Assembly: GCF_013177695.1 (NCBI RefSeq)
Contig: NZ_WOEY01000088.1
Span: 1-64,000 of the forward strand
Direction of reading: 5' to 3'
DNA from: Paraburkholderia solitsugae
GTDB taxonomy: Bacteria > Pseudomonadota > Gammaproteobacteria > Burkholderiales > Burkholderiaceae
DNA: 64,000 nt
Both the position numbers and the translations under genes were made by a program. The notes below the pieces were generated by a model. It ran no database searches, was not told the DNA's origin, and saw nothing but the letters and a program-made list of their open reading frames with translations. Positions 15,930 through 24,626 of the stretch are shown here, one piece after another (within the stretch, counting starts at the first letter, position 1; every line of letters begins with the position of its first letter).

Positions 15930-17660
15930 ATGAATACGACCTTCAAGGCACTTCCTATCGCGGTTTTAATCTCTGTCATGTATGGCTGCGGCGAAGGTGT
16001 CCAGAATTCCCCGAGTTCGACTGCATCGCAAGGCGGCGCCGGCAGCACGCCGGCCACTTCTGCTTCGGCCAGTAACTACACACCTGGAAATCTGCTGGTC
16101 TCACGTACCGCCTACGATCCGGCCAATGTGGTAAGCGGCACGCTGCCTTATAACGCAACGCCTACCAGCACCAATGCATCTCCCGTGACCGCGGTAACGC
16201 CCGGCACGTATCCGAATGTGTTTACCAACGACGCCAATGACGGCAATTTTGGCATCACGTCCGAGGCGTATCTCGATCAGTGGACACCGGGGGCGGGCAG
16301 TCCCTCGCAAACACTGGACATCACCGCGCAGGCAGCAAAAAACCAGGTGAAGTTTGCCACCAGCTTTGCATCGAAGTCCGAGCTGGCGTTGAATGTCTCG
16401 CTCGACCAGAAATCGCTGAGTTTTGTCGGTTACAACACGTCGATTGACCAGTTGGATATCTCCAACTCCAATACGCCGGGCGTGGTGGACACGACCAACA
16501 CGGATATCGCGACACCCACCTACCGGACAGTTGCTCAACTGACTTTTGCCAGCAACAGCCTGTCGTTTACGAATACTAATGCCTATGCTGGCAACAACGG
16601 CCGTGCGGCCGTGCTGGCCAACGGTATGTTTTACATCGTCGGCAATGCGGGCAATTCCGGCAAAAATCCGAAGCCGACGACAGCGCTACTCGATATGTTG
16701 ACGATGGATACCGGGGTGCAAAGCATCGCTGCGGGTAGTTCGTGCGCGTTTTCCCAGGTTATCGGCGCATTCCAGTCCGGCACTGGCGCGGGCACGTATG
16801 CTGCCGCACCGGCTGGAACCGCCTGTTCGTTGGCGTCACTGGGCTCGATTACTGGTGGCAGCTCGACGGGTGACCAGTTTGGTTTCACGATCGCCAAGCT
16901 GCCGACGACACCGGCGACTGTAGCGGACAAAACGGGTAAGGATGAAAACCTTCGTGGCCTGTTCGTGGGTCCGGACGGAACGATGTACGTCTCGAAGGGC
17001 AGTGGCGGCAATGGGGTGAACACGGTGTACCAGGTGGGTGCCACAGGTGCGCTTGCCAACGGTGGCGTGTTGCCGCAAAACGCCCCGGTGACGATCCTTC
17101 CCGGTTTCCCGACTGCATTGGCAACGAATCTGACGAATCTGACGTCGCCTGCTCAGGTGACCGGTACGGTCTATCCGTTCGGGATGTGGATTCCGTCCTC
17201 GAACCCGTCGATCATGTTCGTGACTGACGAAGGCGACGGTGTAGCGGGGGATCAGGTAAGCGGCAGTGGCGGCCTGTGGGTGTACCAGAAGCAGAACGGT
17301 GTCTGGAAGCCGCTGACCAATCTGACGACGGGTCTTAGCTTGGGTGCTGCCTATACGGTGACGGATAGCACAGGTCTTTATGGGACCAAGGGGGCAAGCT
17401 ATACGACCACACCGGATGGTCTGCGCAATATCACAGGGCAGGTCAATAGCGACGGTTCGTTCACGATCTATGCAGTGACGTCCACCATTGCCAATAGCCT
17501 GGGCACTGCTTTCGACGCAGGTGCTGACTCGAACCAACTGGTCAAGATCACGGTGACGGTAAACGGTTCAACGGTCACGTCCGCGAGCGGCTTCTCCGTC
17601 ATGCAGACTGCGCCTTATGGTCAGGCCCTGCGCGGCGTAGCGATTGTGCCGAACTCCTGA
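15930..17660 (+). CDS. Hypothetical secreted lipoprotein, repeat-rich, probably propeller-like
   Basis: A 576-residue protein of no family I can name with certainty. Residues 1-20 form a signal peptide followed by Cys (VMYGC), consistent with a lipoprotein, then a long Ser/Thr/Gly/Asn-rich low-complexity segment (residues about 22-55). The body has repeated short beta-rich units such as NLRGLFVGPDGTMYVSKGS and FGMWIPSSNPSIMFVTDEGD, which look like NHL/YVTN-type propeller blades. The frame is open from 15858, but the ATG at 15930 gives the lipoprotein signal. It follows the receptor/TonB/YncE block on the same strand and ends at a strong bidirectional terminator. A surface or periplasmic binding role is inferred. 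Confidence 0.75.
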   Translation: MNTTFKALPIAVLISVMYGCGEGVQNSPSSTASQGGAGSTPATSASASNYTPGNLLVSRTAYDPANVVSGTLPYNATPTSTNASPVTAVTPGTYPNVFTNDANDGNFGITSEAYLDQWTPGAGSPSQTLDITAQAAKNQVKFATSFASKSELALNVSLDQKSLSFVGYNTSIDQLDISNSNTPGVVDTTNTDIATPTYRTVAQLTFASNSLSFTNTNAYAGNNGRAAVLANGMFYIVGNAGNSGKNPKPTTALLDMLTMDTGVQSIAAGSSCAFSQVIGAFQSGTGAGTYAAAPAGTACSLASLGSITGGSSTGDQFGFTIAKLPTTPATVADKTGKDENLRGLFVGPDGTMYVSKGSGGNGVNTVYQVGATGALANGGVLPQNAPVTILPGFPTALATNLTNLTSPAQVTGTVYPFGMWIPSSNPSIMFVTDEGDGVAGDQVSGSGGLWVYQKQNGVWKPLTNLTTGLSLGAAYTVTDSTGLYGTKGASYTTTPDGLRNITGQVNSDGSFTIYAVTSTIANSLGTAFDAGADSNQLVKITVTVNGSTVTSASGFSVMQTAPYGQALRGVAIVPNS

Positions 17661-17744
17661 AGCAGATCATCGACCGGCGTCGGAATACTGGATGATTGTC
17701 CCGTCCTGAATTTCGCGTCGGCCGGCGCGTCTTGTCCGGTTTAC

Positions 17745-17776
17745 GAAAACAGCCTGCCGAATAGCAGGCTGTTTTC
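17745..17776. terminator. Bidirectional intrinsic terminator
   Basis: GAAAACAGCCTGC, a 6-base loop, then GCAGGCTGTTTTC form a perfect 13-bp stem with A and T tracts on its two sides. It lies between the convergent lipoprotein and indolepyruvate oxidoreductase genes and can serve both. Confidence 0.85.
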
Positions 17777-17803
17777 ATTGGCGCGACCGGTGGCGATATG
17801 AGG

Positions 17804-20800
17804 CTACAGAATCTGCGCCAACGGTTGCAGGGTGCTGTCCACCGTGGCGCGATATTCGCGGAGCCATTGCTCGCGTTTCGTCGCCGCAGCGATGACATTG
17901 CGCTCCTTGACGTGACCAAAACCGCGGATTTCATCCGGCAGGTTGGCGAGCTTCATCGCAACATCGAATCGCGCGCTGTCGAGCGTTGCGCAGAACTCGT
18001 CGATCAGCGCGAAGTACTGGTCGATCAACTCGCGTTCGTTGCGGCGCTCGGACGTCTTGCCGAACACGTCGAGCGCGGTGCCGCGCAGGACTTTGAGTTT
18101 GGCGAGCACACGGAACAGGGTGAGCGTCCATTGGCCAAAGCGCTGTTTCTTCAGGTGGCCGTGTTCGTCACGTTTAGCCAGCAACGGCGGAGCGAGATGG
18201 AAAGTTAGCTTGTAATCGCGACCCGGTTCCCCTTCGAATTGAGCGCGCAGTTTGTCCATGTACATGGGGTCCGCGTAGAGACGTGCGACTTCGTACTCGT
18301 CCTTATAGGCCATCAGCTTGGCGAGATTGCGTGCGACCACCGGCGTGAGGCGCAGCTTCGCACCTGCTGCAAGCTTCGTTTCGGCGGCGCGCACACGTTC
18401 GACCACGTCCACGTAACGAGCCGCATAGCGCTCGTTCTGATAGAGGCCAAGCCGCTCGACGTTGCGTTCAATGAGACGGTCAAGCGATTCCGGCATCTGC
18501 ACGACGATCGCCTGCTGCTTTCCGGCACGCGGCGCAAAAGCATCAGCGGCGGTTTCGCCGTGCTGCGCGATATAACGACCCCACTCGAACGCGAGTCGAT
18601 TCTTCTCGACCGCCACACCGTTAAGCTCGATCGCCCGATCGAGGCTCTCATAGCTGACTGGCAGCCAGCCGCGTTGCCATGCAAAGCCGAGCAGCAATGG
18701 ATTGGCATAGAGCGTGTCGCCGAGAAGCGCAAGGGCGAGCCGATTCGCGTCGATGAAATCACAGTCGTCGCCGATACTCTGAAGCAAGTCGTGCCGCGTC
18801 TCATCGACGGGGAAGCTCCAGTTCGGATCGCGGACGAATTGCGCGGTCGGCGTCACACTACTGTTGATCACCGCCTTCGTCACACCGTGTTGCGTGCGGG
18901 CGAGTACTTCAGCCGAAGCGGACACAATCGCATCGCAGCCGAGAATCAGACGCGCCTCGCCGGTCGCAATGCGCGTCGCGTGCAATTGATTGGGCGTCGC
19001 GGCGATCTGCACATGACTGAGCACCGCGCCGCCTTTCTGCGCCAAGCCCGCCATATCGAGTACGGTGACGCCTTTGTTTTCGAGGTGAGCGGCCATGCCT
19101 AGCAAGCCGCCGATCGTCACGACACCGGTGCCGCCGACACCGGTCACCAGCACGCCATAAGGCTTCGATAGAGAGGCGATCGCAGGCCGGGGCAGCGCCG
19201 CAAAATCCGGCAGCGCAGCGCCTGAGCTTGCCTTAGCGGGTTTCTTCACCTGCGCGCCTTCCGCCGTCACGAAGCTCGGGCAAAAGCCGTTCACGCATGA
19301 AAAATCCTTATTGCATGACGACTGGTTAATCTTGCGCTTGGTGCCGAGCGGTGTTTGCAGCGGCTCGACGGAGAGGCAGTTCGATTGCACCGAGCAATCA
19401 CCGCAGCCTTCGCACACTGCATCGTTAATGAAGGCGCGTTTCGCGGGATCGGGATACGTGCCGCGTTTGCGACGCCGGCGTTTTTCGGTTGCGCAGGTCT
19501 GGTCGTAGATCAGGATTGTCGTGCCCGCCACGTCGCGCAACTCGCGCTGCAAGCGATCGAGTTCATCGCGGTGGTAGACCTTCACGTCTTCTGGAAGACG
19601 CACGTTCGCATCGTATTTTTCGGGCTCGTCAGTGACGATCAGCACCCGCTTCGCGCCCTCGGCGGCGACCTGAAACGCGATCTGCGGAACCGTGAGCACG
19701 CCGTCCACCGGTTGGCCCCCCGTCATCGCGACCGCGTCGTTGTAGAGGACCTTGTAAGTGACGTTCGCGCCTGCCGCAATCGATGCGCGAATCGCGAGAA
19801 GGCCTGAATGAAAGTAGGTGCCGTCGCCGAGATTGGCGAACACATGCCGCTCATTCGTGAAATGCATCTGCCCGGTCCATGCGACACCTTCGCCGCCCAT
19901 CTGGCTGAACGTCTCCGTATTCCGGTCCATCCACATCGACATGTAGTGGCAGCCGATACCGGCCAGCGCACGTGAGCCTTCGGGCACACGGGTCGACGTG
20001 TTGTGCGGGCAGCCGGAGCAAAACCACGGTTGACGCTCGGTGACCGAACGCGGCGTAGCGGCTTCACGCTCTTTTGCTTCGATGATGGCAACGCGCGCTT
20101 CGATCCGCGCCCGCACATCGGCCGGTAAATCGGCCTTCGCCAGACGCCGCGCGATCGCCTTCGCAATCAGAGCAGGTGAGAGCTCGTAATGCGCGGGCAA
20201 CAGCGTCTGCCCGCGCGGCACGGACCATTCCCCGCCTGCGTCGTCGCGCTCGTCGAACTTGCCGAATACCTTCGGACGAACATCGTCGCGCCAGTTATAC
20301 AGCTCTTCCTTAAGCGCATATTCGAGGATCTGGCGTTTCTCTTCGACGACCAGGATTTCGTCGAGGCCGGTCGCGAAGTCCCGCGCGTTCTGCGCGTCGA
20401 GCGGCCACACGCAGCCCACCTTTAATACGCGAATGCCGATGCGTGCGCAGGTCTCGTCATCGAGCGACAGATCGGCTAGCGCCTGCCGCACATCGAGATA
20501 GGCTTTACCCGCGGTCATGATGCCCAGGCGCGGCGTGGGGCTATCAATCACCACGCGGTTCAGTTTGTTAGCACGGACGTAGGCGAGGGCCGCGTACCAC
20601 TTGTGGTTGAGCAGACGGGCTTCCTGCGCGAGCGGCGGATCGGGCCAGCGGATATTGAGTCCGCCGTCCGGCATGTCAAAGTCGTCCGGCAACACGATCT
20701 GCAAACGGTCCGGATCGATATCGATCGACGCGCTCGATTCGACCACGTCAGTCACACATTTCATCGCGACCCACAGGCCGGAATAGCGGCTCATTGCCCA

Positions 20801-21388
20801 GCCGTGCAGTCCATAGTCGAGATATTCCTGGACGCTCGCCGGATACAGCACCGGAATGCCGCTCGCGACGAACATATGCTCGGACTGGTGCGCGACCGAC
20901 GACGACTTCGCCGCATGATCGTCGCCTGCCAACACCAGCACGCCACCATGCGGATCGGTGCCGGCCGAATTCGCGTGCTTGAAGACGTCGCCTGTACGGT
21001 CGACGCCCGGACCTTTGCCGTACCACATGCCGAAGACGCCATCGACCTTGGCGCCAGGCCACAGGTTGATCTGTTGCGTCCCCCATACCGCGGTGGCCGC
21101 GAGGTCCTCGTTAACCCCAGGCTGGAACACGACATCGTGTTCCTTGAGATGCTGTTTTGCCTTCCACAACCCCTGGTCCAGCGCGCCGAGCGGTGAGCCG
21201 CGATAGCCGGACACATACCCCGCCGTCTTGAGGCCGGCTTGCCGGTCGCGTTCTTTCTGCAGCATCGGCAAACGGACCAGCGCCTGCGTGCCGCTCATGT
21301 AGACGCGGCCTTTTTCGAGCGTGTATTTGTCGTCGAGCGATACGGTGGCGAGTGCGTCACGTAGCTGTGGCGATAGCGGGGCATTCAT
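17804..21388 (-). CDS. Single-chain indolepyruvate ferredoxin oxidoreductase family protein
   Basis: An 1194-residue enzyme joining, in one chain, the pyruvate-ferredoxin-oxidoreductase-like alpha region, a TPP-binding domain and a gamma domain. Visible markers are GYRGSPLGALDQ at the N-terminus, the cysteine motif CSGCPHNTS, a TPP-type segment IGCHYMSMWM, a ferredoxin-like Cys cluster CEGCGDCSVQSNC near residues 650-670, and a Rossmann-like GVGGTGVVTIGGLLGMAA in the gamma domain. It oxidatively decarboxylates aryl 2-keto acids (from aromatic or branched amino acids) to acyl-CoA. The single-gene form is the common arrangement in beta-proteobacteria. It is divergent from a LysR regulator at 21486, and shares a bidirectional terminator with the lipoprotein gene. 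Confidence 0.92.
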   Translation of the reverse strand: MNAPLSPQLRDALATVSLDDKYTLEKGRVYMSGTQALVRLPMLQKERDRQAGLKTAGYVSGYRGSPLGALDQGLWKAKQHLKEHDVVFQPGVNEDLAATAVWGTQQINLWPGAKVDGVFGMWYGKGPGVDRTGDVFKHANSAGTDPHGGVLVLAGDDHAAKSSSVAHQSEHMFVASGIPVLYPASVQEYLDYGLHGWAMSRYSGLWVAMKCVTDVVESSASIDIDPDRLQIVLPDDFDMPDGGLNIRWPDPPLAQEARLLNHKWYAALAYVRANKLNRVVIDSPTPRLGIMTAGKAYLDVRQALADLSLDDETCARIGIRVLKVGCVWPLDAQNARDFATGLDEILVVEEKRQILEYALKEELYNWRDDVRPKVFGKFDERDDAGGEWSVPRGQTLLPAHYELSPALIAKAIARRLAKADLPADVRARIEARVAIIEAKEREAATPRSVTERQPWFCSGCPHNTSTRVPEGSRALAGIGCHYMSMWMDRNTETFSQMGGEGVAWTGQMHFTNERHVFANLGDGTYFHSGLLAIRASIAAGANVTYKVLYNDAVAMTGGQPVDGVLTVPQIAFQVAAEGAKRVLIVTDEPEKYDANVRLPEDVKVYHRDELDRLQRELRDVAGTTILIYDQTCATEKRRRRKRGTYPDPAKRAFINDAVCEGCGDCSVQSNCLSVEPLQTPLGTKRKINQSSCNKDFSCVNGFCPSFVTAEGAQVKKPAKASSGAALPDFAALPRPAIASLSKPYGVLVTGVGGTGVVTIGGLLGMAAHLENKGVTVLDMAGLAQKGGAVLSHVQIAATPNQLHATRIATGEARLILGCDAIVSASAEVLARTQHGVTKAVINSSVTPTAQFVRDPNWSFPVDETRHDLLQSIGDDCDFIDANRLALALLGDTLYANPLLLGFAWQRGWLPVSYESLDRAIELNGVAVEKNRLAFEWGRYIAQHGETAADAFAPRAGKQQAIVVQMPESLDRLIERNVERLGLYQNERYAARYVDVVERVRAAETKLAAGAKLRLTPVVARNLAKLMAYKDEYEVARLYADPMYMDKLRAQFEGEPGRDYKLTFHLAPPLLAKRDEHGHLKKQRFGQWTLTLFRVLAKLKVLRGTALDVFGKTSERRNERELIDQYFALIDEFCATLDSARFDVAMKLANLPDEIRGFGHVKERNVIAAATKREQWLREYRATVDSTLQPLAQIL

Positions 21389-21436
21389 GGTCGACGTCTC
21401 CGATGGCTATATTTGAGCCCGAGTATAGAAAGCGGA

Positions 21437-21452
21437 ATTTCCATCGTAAAAT
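21437..21452. promoter_or_regulatory. Possible LysR operator
   Basis: ATTTCCATCGTAAAAT is an ATTT-N8-AAAT inverted repeat in the 97-bp gap between the divergent oxidoreductase and LysR genes. It is a short dyad in a position where an autoregulatory LysR site is expected; sequence alone cannot confirm binding. Confidence 0.3.
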
Positions 21453-21485
21453 CACGAATACCGAACCCTGCTATGCGAAAAACAC

Positions 21486-22391
21486 ATGTCTAAAGACATC
21501 ACCTTGCGGCAGATGCGTTACTTCGTGGCTGCCGCGCAAAGCGGGCAGTTTTCGATGGCTGCGACGGTCGAACATGTGTCGCAATCCGCGATTACGAATG
21601 CTGTACTCGCACTAGAGGAAACCCTGGGTACGCGGCTCTTCGAACGCTTGCCGCAAGGCGTCGCGCTGACACCCGATGGGCAGGACTTTCTGAATCACGC
21701 GCGGCACATACTCGACTCAGTGCGCGACGCGGTCTACAAGGCACCCTTCCGCTCGCATGACCTGAAAGGGACGGTGCGCATCGCGGCGTCGTATACGGTG
21801 CTGGGCTATTTTCTGCCCGAGCTGATGGCGCGATTTCGCGCAACGTACCCTGATGTCGAGATCGATCTGCACGACACGGATCGAATGGCGATTGAGCAGG
21901 CGGTGCTCGACGGAACAGTGGATCTCGGCGTGGTGCTTCTGTCGAATGTTGAGAACATCAAGCGTTTCAATCATCATGTGCTGATCCGCTCGCGCCGGCA
22001 ATTGTGGACCTCGCCCACGCATCCGCTCGCGCAACTCAACGCGCCCTCGCTCGCGGACATCGCGGAGTATCCGTACATCCTGATCACGGTCGACGAAGGT
22101 GAACAGTCGACGCTGCGCTACTGGAAGCAGAATGGCGTCGCGCCGAATATCGCGTTCCGGACGAGTTCGATGGAAGCGCTACGCGGTCTGGTCGCGCATG
22201 GTTTCGGCGTGACGATTCTCTCTGACATGGTGTTTCGTCCCTGGTCGCTGGAAGGCAAGCGGATCGACGCGCGGCCGATACTTAATGCGATTCCGCAGAT
22301 GGACGCGGGTATGGTGTGGCGCAAAGGCGTGACGCTCGATACGCCCGCTTTGGCGTTTCAGCAGTTTCTGATCCATGCCTGTGGGAGTTGA
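21486..22391 (+). CDS. LysR family transcriptional regulator
   Basis: A 301-residue LysR-type regulator. The winged HTH is in residues 1-65 (MRYFVAAAQSGQFSMAATVEHVSQSAITNAVLALEETLG with the recognition helix around SQSAITNAV), followed by the two-lobed effector domain (about residues 90-298, LKGTVRIAASYTVLGYFLP... and a GFGVTILSDMV hinge). It is divergent from the indolepyruvate oxidoreductase gene, the usual layout for a LysR protein and its target. It probably controls aromatic amino acid or aryl-ketoacid catabolism. Confidence 0.93.
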   Translation: MSKDITLRQMRYFVAAAQSGQFSMAATVEHVSQSAITNAVLALEETLGTRLFERLPQGVALTPDGQDFLNHARHILDSVRDAVYKAPFRSHDLKGTVRIAASYTVLGYFLPELMARFRATYPDVEIDLHDTDRMAIEQAVLDGTVDLGVVLLSNVENIKRFNHHVLIRSRRQLWTSPTHPLAQLNAPSLADIAEYPYILITVDEGEQSTLRYWKQNGVAPNIAFRTSSMEALRGLVAHGFGVTILSDMVFRPWSLEGKRIDARPILNAIPQMDAGMVWRKGVTLDTPALAFQQFLIHACGS

Positions 22392-22558
22392 GGACAGAGA
22401 AAAGGCATGCACCTGTACCGGGAGGCGTGGGAAGGGCGGGTTCCTTATGCGTATCCGTTTATCGAATACCACTCGAGTTGATTTTTGTCGATTAGCCGCC
22501 TCGGTTGCGCTCACGCATTGCATGCTACGATTCCTCGACAATCACGCTGGAGACAGCC

Positions 22559-22828
22559 ATGTGGGACAAGATCGAACACGACGGATATGAAGTCTGGGTC
22601 CTGCCGATCCTTGCATACGGTCCCCCGGCCCCAACCACCTTGTGGCATTACTCTGCGTACATCTGTCGCCACGGTTCCGAGGCCCACCTCGCTGGGCAGA
22701 GCATTCGCTTCCAGGAACTTGTCGCCACTTTCCGAAGCGAAGACGCAGCCCGCGAGGCTGGGTACGTCGAAGGCAAGCGGCGCGTCGATATGATTCACAA
22801 AGGCAGCCTGGGTGCCAGCCACGGCTGA
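22559..22828 (+). CDS. Hypothetical protein, 89 residues
   Basis: An 89-residue protein I do not recognise. It begins MWDKIEHDGYEVWVLPI and contains HYSAYICRHGSEAH and a charged helix FRSEDAAREAGYVEGKRRVDM near the C-terminus, suggesting a small alpha/beta domain. The frame is open to 22505, but the ATG at 22559 follows GGAGACAGCC, a clear ribosome binding site. It is the first of five small genes of unknown function on the plus strand. Its start region resembles that of the gene at 23156 (26 of 35 bases from 22530 match), a possible sign of related origin or shared translational control. Confidence 0.65.
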   Translation: MWDKIEHDGYEVWVLPILAYGPPAPTTLWHYSAYICRHGSEAHLAGQSIRFQELVATFRSEDAAREAGYVEGKRRVDMIHKGSLGASHG

Positions 22829-22852
22829 CCACCACCGCTCGAGTTGTTCAAA

Positions 22853-23077
22853 ATGGAACTCTGGATTCAACCATGCGCACGATGCGCGGACCTGTACGGG
22901 CAGTCGGCTACTGCGGCTGCGCACGACGACCTGACGCTTAACGGCGTCGGCGCCGTGAAGGATGCGCGGGCAGAAGAGCACTACACCTGCATGCGGTGCG
23001 GCGGCGTGTTTGCGCGCATACTCGCCGGTCCGCCCACGCGGCAGATCTGGGTGCTCCTGAACGCCGGGCAGCACTGA
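22853..23077 (+). CDS. Small CxxC/CxxC zinc-ribbon-like protein, 74 residues
   Basis: A 74-residue protein with two CxxC knuckles, CARC at residues 8-11 and CMRC near residue 46, separated by about 35 residues, as in zinc ribbons. It reads MELWIQPCARCADLY and YTCMRCGGVFARI. The ATG at 22853 is chosen; an alternative ATG is at 22844. It follows the 89-residue gene by 24 bp and precedes another CxxC protein. It may bind a metal and nucleic acid or act as a small redox or adaptor protein; function is not known. Confidence 0.6.
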   Translation: MELWIQPCARCADLYGQSATAAAHDDLTLNGVGAVKDARAEEHYTCMRCGGVFARILAGPPTRQIWVLLNAGQH

Positions 23078-23155
23078 TTCTCTTGCTGCCGCAGGGCCGG
23101 CTTACGGATCGTTCCGTCATGCCAGGATTGCTCGAAGATACCGACGGAGGCCGCC

Positions 23156-23326
23156 ATGTGGACCTGTCGAAACTGCAATGTGTCGTTCGACTTTGCTCAC
23201 GTCGAGCCGGAAGTCGATGAACAAGGATTCTTTTTCCTTTGTCCTGCCTGTGACTACCGGAACAAGCTGGTGGATACAGGTCCAGACGCGATGGGGCGCC
23301 CGAAGCTTGTCCAGAGCGACGACTAG
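23156..23326 (+). CDS. Very small zinc-ribbon protein, 56 residues
   Basis: A 56-residue ORF starting at the ATG at 23156 after CGACGGAGGCCGCC, a strong ribosome binding site. It reads MWTCRNCNVSFDFAHVEPEV and then FFFLCPACDYRNKLV, with knuckles CRNC (residues 4-7) and CPAC (29-32), the classic spacing of a rubredoxin-like zinc ribbon. It stops with TAG at 23326. Its length is below common cut-offs, so it is easily missed. It belongs to the run of CxxC mini-proteins. Confidence 0.65.
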   Translation: MWTCRNCNVSFDFAHVEPEVDEQGFFFLCPACDYRNKLVDTGPDAMGRPKLVQSDD

Positions 23327-23350
23327 TAGCGCAATCTTTTGAAGACGGCC

Positions 23351-23419
23351 ATGCAGTTCGACTGCAAGGCGTGCCACATCGGCGCGTCGCCGTCGCGGAT
23401 GATCCGGCAAGGCAGTTAG
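23351..23419 (+). pseudogene. 22-codon CxxC ORF, possible truncated zinc ribbon
   Basis: A short ORF starting ATGCAGTTCGACTGCAAGG encodes MQFDCKACHIGASPSRMIRQ and two more residues before TAG. It contains one CxxC knuckle (CKAC) near its start in the same position as its upstream neighbour and then stops. It may be the remnant of another zinc-ribbon gene or a chance ORF; a GAAG purine patch lies before the start. Confidence 0.3.
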
Positions 23420-23486
23420 CCGGTGAACCCGAAAAAGAAGCAGCGCATAATGTCGAGATCCCCTTGTCAGGATGATCGAGGCAGAT

Positions 23487-23795
23487 ATGACTACGTTCGC
23501 TATAGACGCCATTCGCATCAACCCGACGAACGACAGGATTACCCACGTGCGTTGGGCTCCCGTCGACCCGTCGACGCGTGACTGGTTGTCCCCCACGTCG
23601 ATTGTTGAGGTGGCCGAAGTCGTGGCCACAATCCGTCGGGGGAATGCTGTTTGGTCCCTTTTTACGCTCGGCGGCACACGGTTTCTGGGGCCGAAAATCG
23701 TCGCTGTCTCCCACACCGACGGCCACGACGGGATTGACACGGATGTCCCTGGCGAGCATGTCGAAAAATGTATTGACGACCTGCCGCACGTTTGA
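23487..23795 (+). CDS. Hypothetical protein, 102 residues
   Basis: A 102-residue protein beginning MTTFAIDAIRINPTNDRITH. Repeated short beta strands (ITHVRWAPV, SIVEVAEVVATI, GNAVWSLF, RFLGPKIVAV) suggest a compact beta-rich domain. An upstream ATG at 23472 exists; the ATG at 23487 is preceded by GAGGCAGAT. I do not recognise the family with confidence. It continues the same-strand run of small unknown genes. Confidence 0.6.
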   Translation: MTTFAIDAIRINPTNDRITHVRWAPVDPSTRDWLSPTSIVEVAEVVATIRRGNAVWSLFTLGGTRFLGPKIVAVSHTDGHDGIDTDVPGEHVEKCIDDLPHV

Positions 23796-23904
23796 CCGCA
23801 CGCACTCATCCGTTGCGGCCCGGATAATTGCGCCGTTGCAAAGAACGTCGCCATGTTTAATGTAAATTAGCCGTTCTTGAGAGTGCCTTTCAGCAGTGAG
23901 ATCC

Positions 23905-24549
23905 ATGAAAAACGGAAAACCAAAACTGACTCGTCGGGATGCCGACGGTCTTTTCCCCGATTTGCAGCAAAGCGGCGCCCATCTCGCCAGCAAGCCTGAT
24001 AACCCGTTCGGAGAAAAAGGTTCCAGAACGACCGATCGACGTGATCGTGACGAGGCATCGCTTTGGAAAGATAACCTTGTCACCTTGCCCAAAGGGATCG
24101 AGTTGCCTCCAGGCTATGCGTCGGTGTCGCAGATGCGCGAGGCGATGGAGCGGGCATGGCGCATGAAATGGGTCAGGGAAAGCGGCAACGAGATCGTCGC
24201 GGAATTTCCTGAAGGCTGGTCGGCCGTTCGGCCGGCAAGTGGGGCCGTGGAGTTGAAGGACGCGACCGGCGTGGTTCGAGCTGTGTATGGCTGGGCAGCG
24301 GATGCTGAATTGAGGGTCCTGCCGCGGTATCGGGTCGAATCGCAGGCGAACAGTTCGAGCGGTCTCGGCAGTCTGGTTGTGCGTGATCGCGAGAACGGGC
24401 AGATTCTTGAGCGATCGTCGACCTGGTCCGCTCAGACCGGGACCAACCATCCCGATTGGGCCCGACTGTCGACGTGGCTCGACAAGGCGCATCCTCGCCA
24501 TCGCGATCCACTGCGGCTGTGGGGGGATTGCGAAGACAATCTCGGTTGA
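23905..24549 (+). CDS. Hypothetical protein, 214 residues
   Basis: A 214-residue soluble protein without a signal peptide or recognisable domain. The N-terminal 50 residues are charged and probably disordered (KNGKPKLTRRDADGLFPDLQ...), followed by an alpha/beta region with WRMKWVRESGNEIVAEFPEGW and RVESQANSSSGLGSLVVRDREN. A GTG at 23896 could also start it; the ATG at 23905 is preferred. It closes the run of small unknown genes before the metalloprotease gene. No function is proposed. Confidence 0.55.
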   Translation: MKNGKPKLTRRDADGLFPDLQQSGAHLASKPDNPFGEKGSRTTDRRDRDEASLWKDNLVTLPKGIELPPGYASVSQMREAMERAWRMKWVRESGNEIVAEFPEGWSAVRPASGAVELKDATGVVRAVYGWAADAELRVLPRYRVESQANSSSGLGSLVVRDRENGQILERSSTWSAQTGTNHPDWARLSTWLDKAHPRHRDPLRLWGDCEDNLG

Positions 24550-24626
24550 ATTCCGCTCATCGAGAATCCGGGGCTCCGCCGCGAGGCATGCAACCGGTGC
24601 CGTCGCCAATCGCAAAGAACACCGCT

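Noticed and set aside
18239..19102. Plus-strand frame of 287 codons inside the indolepyruvate oxidoreductase gene
   Set aside because: Antisense to a conserved enzyme and rich in His/Arg/Leu without a domain.
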